Origin: Nodosilinea sp. BSH.14
GTDB lineage: Bacteria > Cyanobacteriota > Cyanobacteriia > Phormidesmidales > Phormidesmidaceae
DNA: 6,886 bases
NCBI GenBank assembly: GCA_023264315.1
Contig: JALQST010000166.1
Span: forward strand, 1-6,886
Direction of reading: 5' to 3'
Notes under the pieces: model-generated
The model's input: the letters and a program-made list of their open reading frames with translations, nothing else
What the model was told of the DNA's origin: nothing
Database searches by the model: none
Shown here: piece by piece, positions 5,609-6,886 of the stretch
Layout of the letters: each line of letters starts with the position of its first letter
Position numbering within the stretch: the first letter of the stretch is position 1
Made by a program: the position numbers and the translations under genes

Positions 5609-6886
5609 ATGACGAGCTTTCCCATTGACCTGGGCGCGTACCAACGGATTTCTCTAGATGCCGCTAACCCCACCCTCACCGACGAGCAACGCAGCGCCAT
5701 CAAGGCCAATATTCAGCTCTGTCGTGATGCCATTGTCTTCTTTACCGCCACGGGGGCCGCTCGCGGCGTGGGCGGTCACACCGGCGGCCCCTACGACACC
5801 GTGCCCGAAGTGGTGATTTTGGATGCCCTGTTCCGGGGGGCGGGCGAGAAGTATGTGCCTGTGTTCTTCGACGAAGCGGGGCACCGGGTGGCGACCCAAT
5901 ACCTGATGTCGGTGCTGAACGGCGATATGCCCGCCGAGCAACTGATGCGCTACCGGGAAGCGGGGTCTAAGCTGCCCGGACACCCCGAACTCGGGCTCAC
6001 CCCCGGCGTGAAGTTTAGCTCTGGTCGCCTCGGGCATATGTGGCCTTACGTCAACGGTGTGGCGATGGCGAATCCGGGCAAAGTTGCGTTTTGCCTCGGT
6101 TCCGACGGTGCCCAGCAGGAAGGTGACGACGCCGAAGCGGCCCGCTTTGCCGTGGCTCATCAGATCAACGTCAAAATCCTAGTGGACGACAACGATGTCA
6201 CCATCGCCGGACACCCCTCCAGCTACATGGGCGGCTACAGCGTTAAGCAAACCCTGGAAGGCCACGGCCTCACCGTGTTTGAGGGCGACGGCGAAGATAT
6301 CGACAGCCTCTACGCCAACATCTGCACGGCCATCAACACCCCCGGCCCTGTGGCGGTGATCAACAAGCGGGCCATGGCGGTGGGCATCGAAGGCATCGAA
6401 GGCAGCACCCACGGCCACGATGTGATTTCCGTCAAAGCGGCCATTGCCTACCTAGAAAGCAAGGGCCACACCGCAGCGGTAGAAATCCTCAACAGCATTT
6501 CCCCCAACCCCAACCCCTACAAGTTCATCGGCTCCAGCAAAAATGTGGGGGCCAACCGCAACACCTTTGGCGATGCCATGGTGGAGGTGCTGGGCGAGAT
6601 GGATGAAGCCACCCGCAAGGCCAGCGTTCTGGTGGTGGATAGCGACCTGGAAGGCTCCTGTGGCTTGGCCCAAATCCGCAAAGCCTACCCCGAAATCTTC
6701 GTCAGCGGCGGCATCCAAGAGCGGGGCAACCTGTCGGCAGCGGCGGGCTTTGGCATGGAGAAGGGCAAGCAGGGCGTATTCGCCACCTTCGCGGCCTTTT
6801 TGGAAATGTGTATTTCCGAGATCACCATGGCCCGGTTGAACTACTCCAACCTGCTGTGCCACTTCTCCCACTCCGGCATCGACGAC
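5609..6886 (+). CDS. Transketolase-family thiamine-diphosphate enzyme, 3' end missing
   Basis: The frame stays open to the window edge, giving 426 residues; the 3' end lies outside. The N-terminal ThDP-binding domain aligns by motif with transketolase: GGHTGG (H57, like yeast H30), EAGH (H92, H69), LPGHPELGLTPGVKFSSGRLG (from about residue 122; H125, like H103), the ThDP/metal motif GSDG with D166 and E171 through to N195, and STHGH (H268/H270, near yeast H263). The pyrimidine-binding domain starts near residue 315, and GIQERG carries the expected catalytic Glu at 371. R317 and S345 may match the sugar-phosphate contacts R359 and S386. Yet the sequence differs widely from plain TktA (SGRLGHMWP in place of GPLGQG) and from DXS. 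It should catalyse two-carbon ketol transfer or a related ThDP reaction in the cytoplasm; the substrate is unknown. An AGGA 8 nt before the ATG fixes the start. I infer a side-branch paralogue, not the Calvin-cycle enzyme. Confidence 0.9.
   Translation, partial: MTSFPIDLGAYQRISLDAANPTLTDEQRSAIKANIQLCRDAIVFFTATGAARGVGGHTGGPYDTVPEVVILDALFRGAGEKYVPVFFDEAGHRVATQYLMSVLNGDMPAEQLMRYREAGSKLPGHPELGLTPGVKFSSGRLGHMWPYVNGVAMANPGKVAFCLGSDGAQQEGDDAEAARFAVAHQINVKILVDDNDVTIAGHPSSYMGGYSVKQTLEGHGLTVFEGDGEDIDSLYANICTAINTPGPVAVINKRAMAVGIEGIEGSTHGHDVISVKAAIAYLESKGHTAAVEILNSISPNPNPYKFIGSSKNVGANRNTFGDAMVEVLGEMDEATRKASVLVVDSDLEGSCGLAQIRKAYPEIFVSGGIQERGNLSAAAGFGMEKGKQGVFATFAAFLEMCISEITMARLNYSNLLCHFSHSGIDD

Noticed and set aside
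1..6886. HIP1 octamer GCGATCGC as a cyanobacterial signature
   Set aside because: I scanned for it and saw no copy; its absence does not rule out cyanobacteria, since several lineages lack abundant HIP1.

Overview
The window reads as cyanobacterial chromosome, probably from a moderately GC-rich filamentous or Leptolyngbya-like lineage. This placement rests on the style of the proteins (a PolA whose linker and palm insertion resemble cyanobacterial homologues, a cyanobacterial-type DUF937-like protein, an LCP protein with a LytR_C tail) and on a heptanucleotide tandem repeat of the STRR kind known from cyanobacteria. The octamer HIP1, frequent in many cyanobacteria, was not seen. The lineage is an inference from memory of families, not a database result.

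Layout from left to right: bases 1-63 hold a pair of inverted, hairpin-forming dispersed repeats. Next is a small DUF937-like protein of unknown function (175-705, +). After 53 bp comes a complete DNA polymerase I gene, polA (759-3695, +), with all three activities apparently intact and a seven-base tandem repeat run built into the linker between the 5' nuclease and proofreading domains. A 43-bp gap carrying a GC-rich dispersed repeat separates polA from a convergent LytR-CpsA-Psr (LCP) membrane protein gene (3739-5169, -).

A 439-bp divergent intergenic region follows (5170-5608). It holds two exact 23-bp direct repeats with internal dyads, a compact hairpin, and a long imperfect hairpin just upstream of the last gene. 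That gene (5609 to the window end, +) encodes the first 426 residues of a thiamine-diphosphate-dependent transketolase-family enzyme that is neither ordinary TktA nor ordinary DXS.

The genes do not form an obvious single pathway: DNA repair and replication, envelope glycopolymer attachment and central carbon metabolism sit side by side, as is common in cyanobacterial chromosomes. I see no mobile element, CRISPR array, tRNA or defence system. The least explained parts are non-coding or low-complexity: the STRR inside polA, the covarying repeat pair at the left edge, the tandem 23-bp boxes and the structured leader of the transketolase-like gene.
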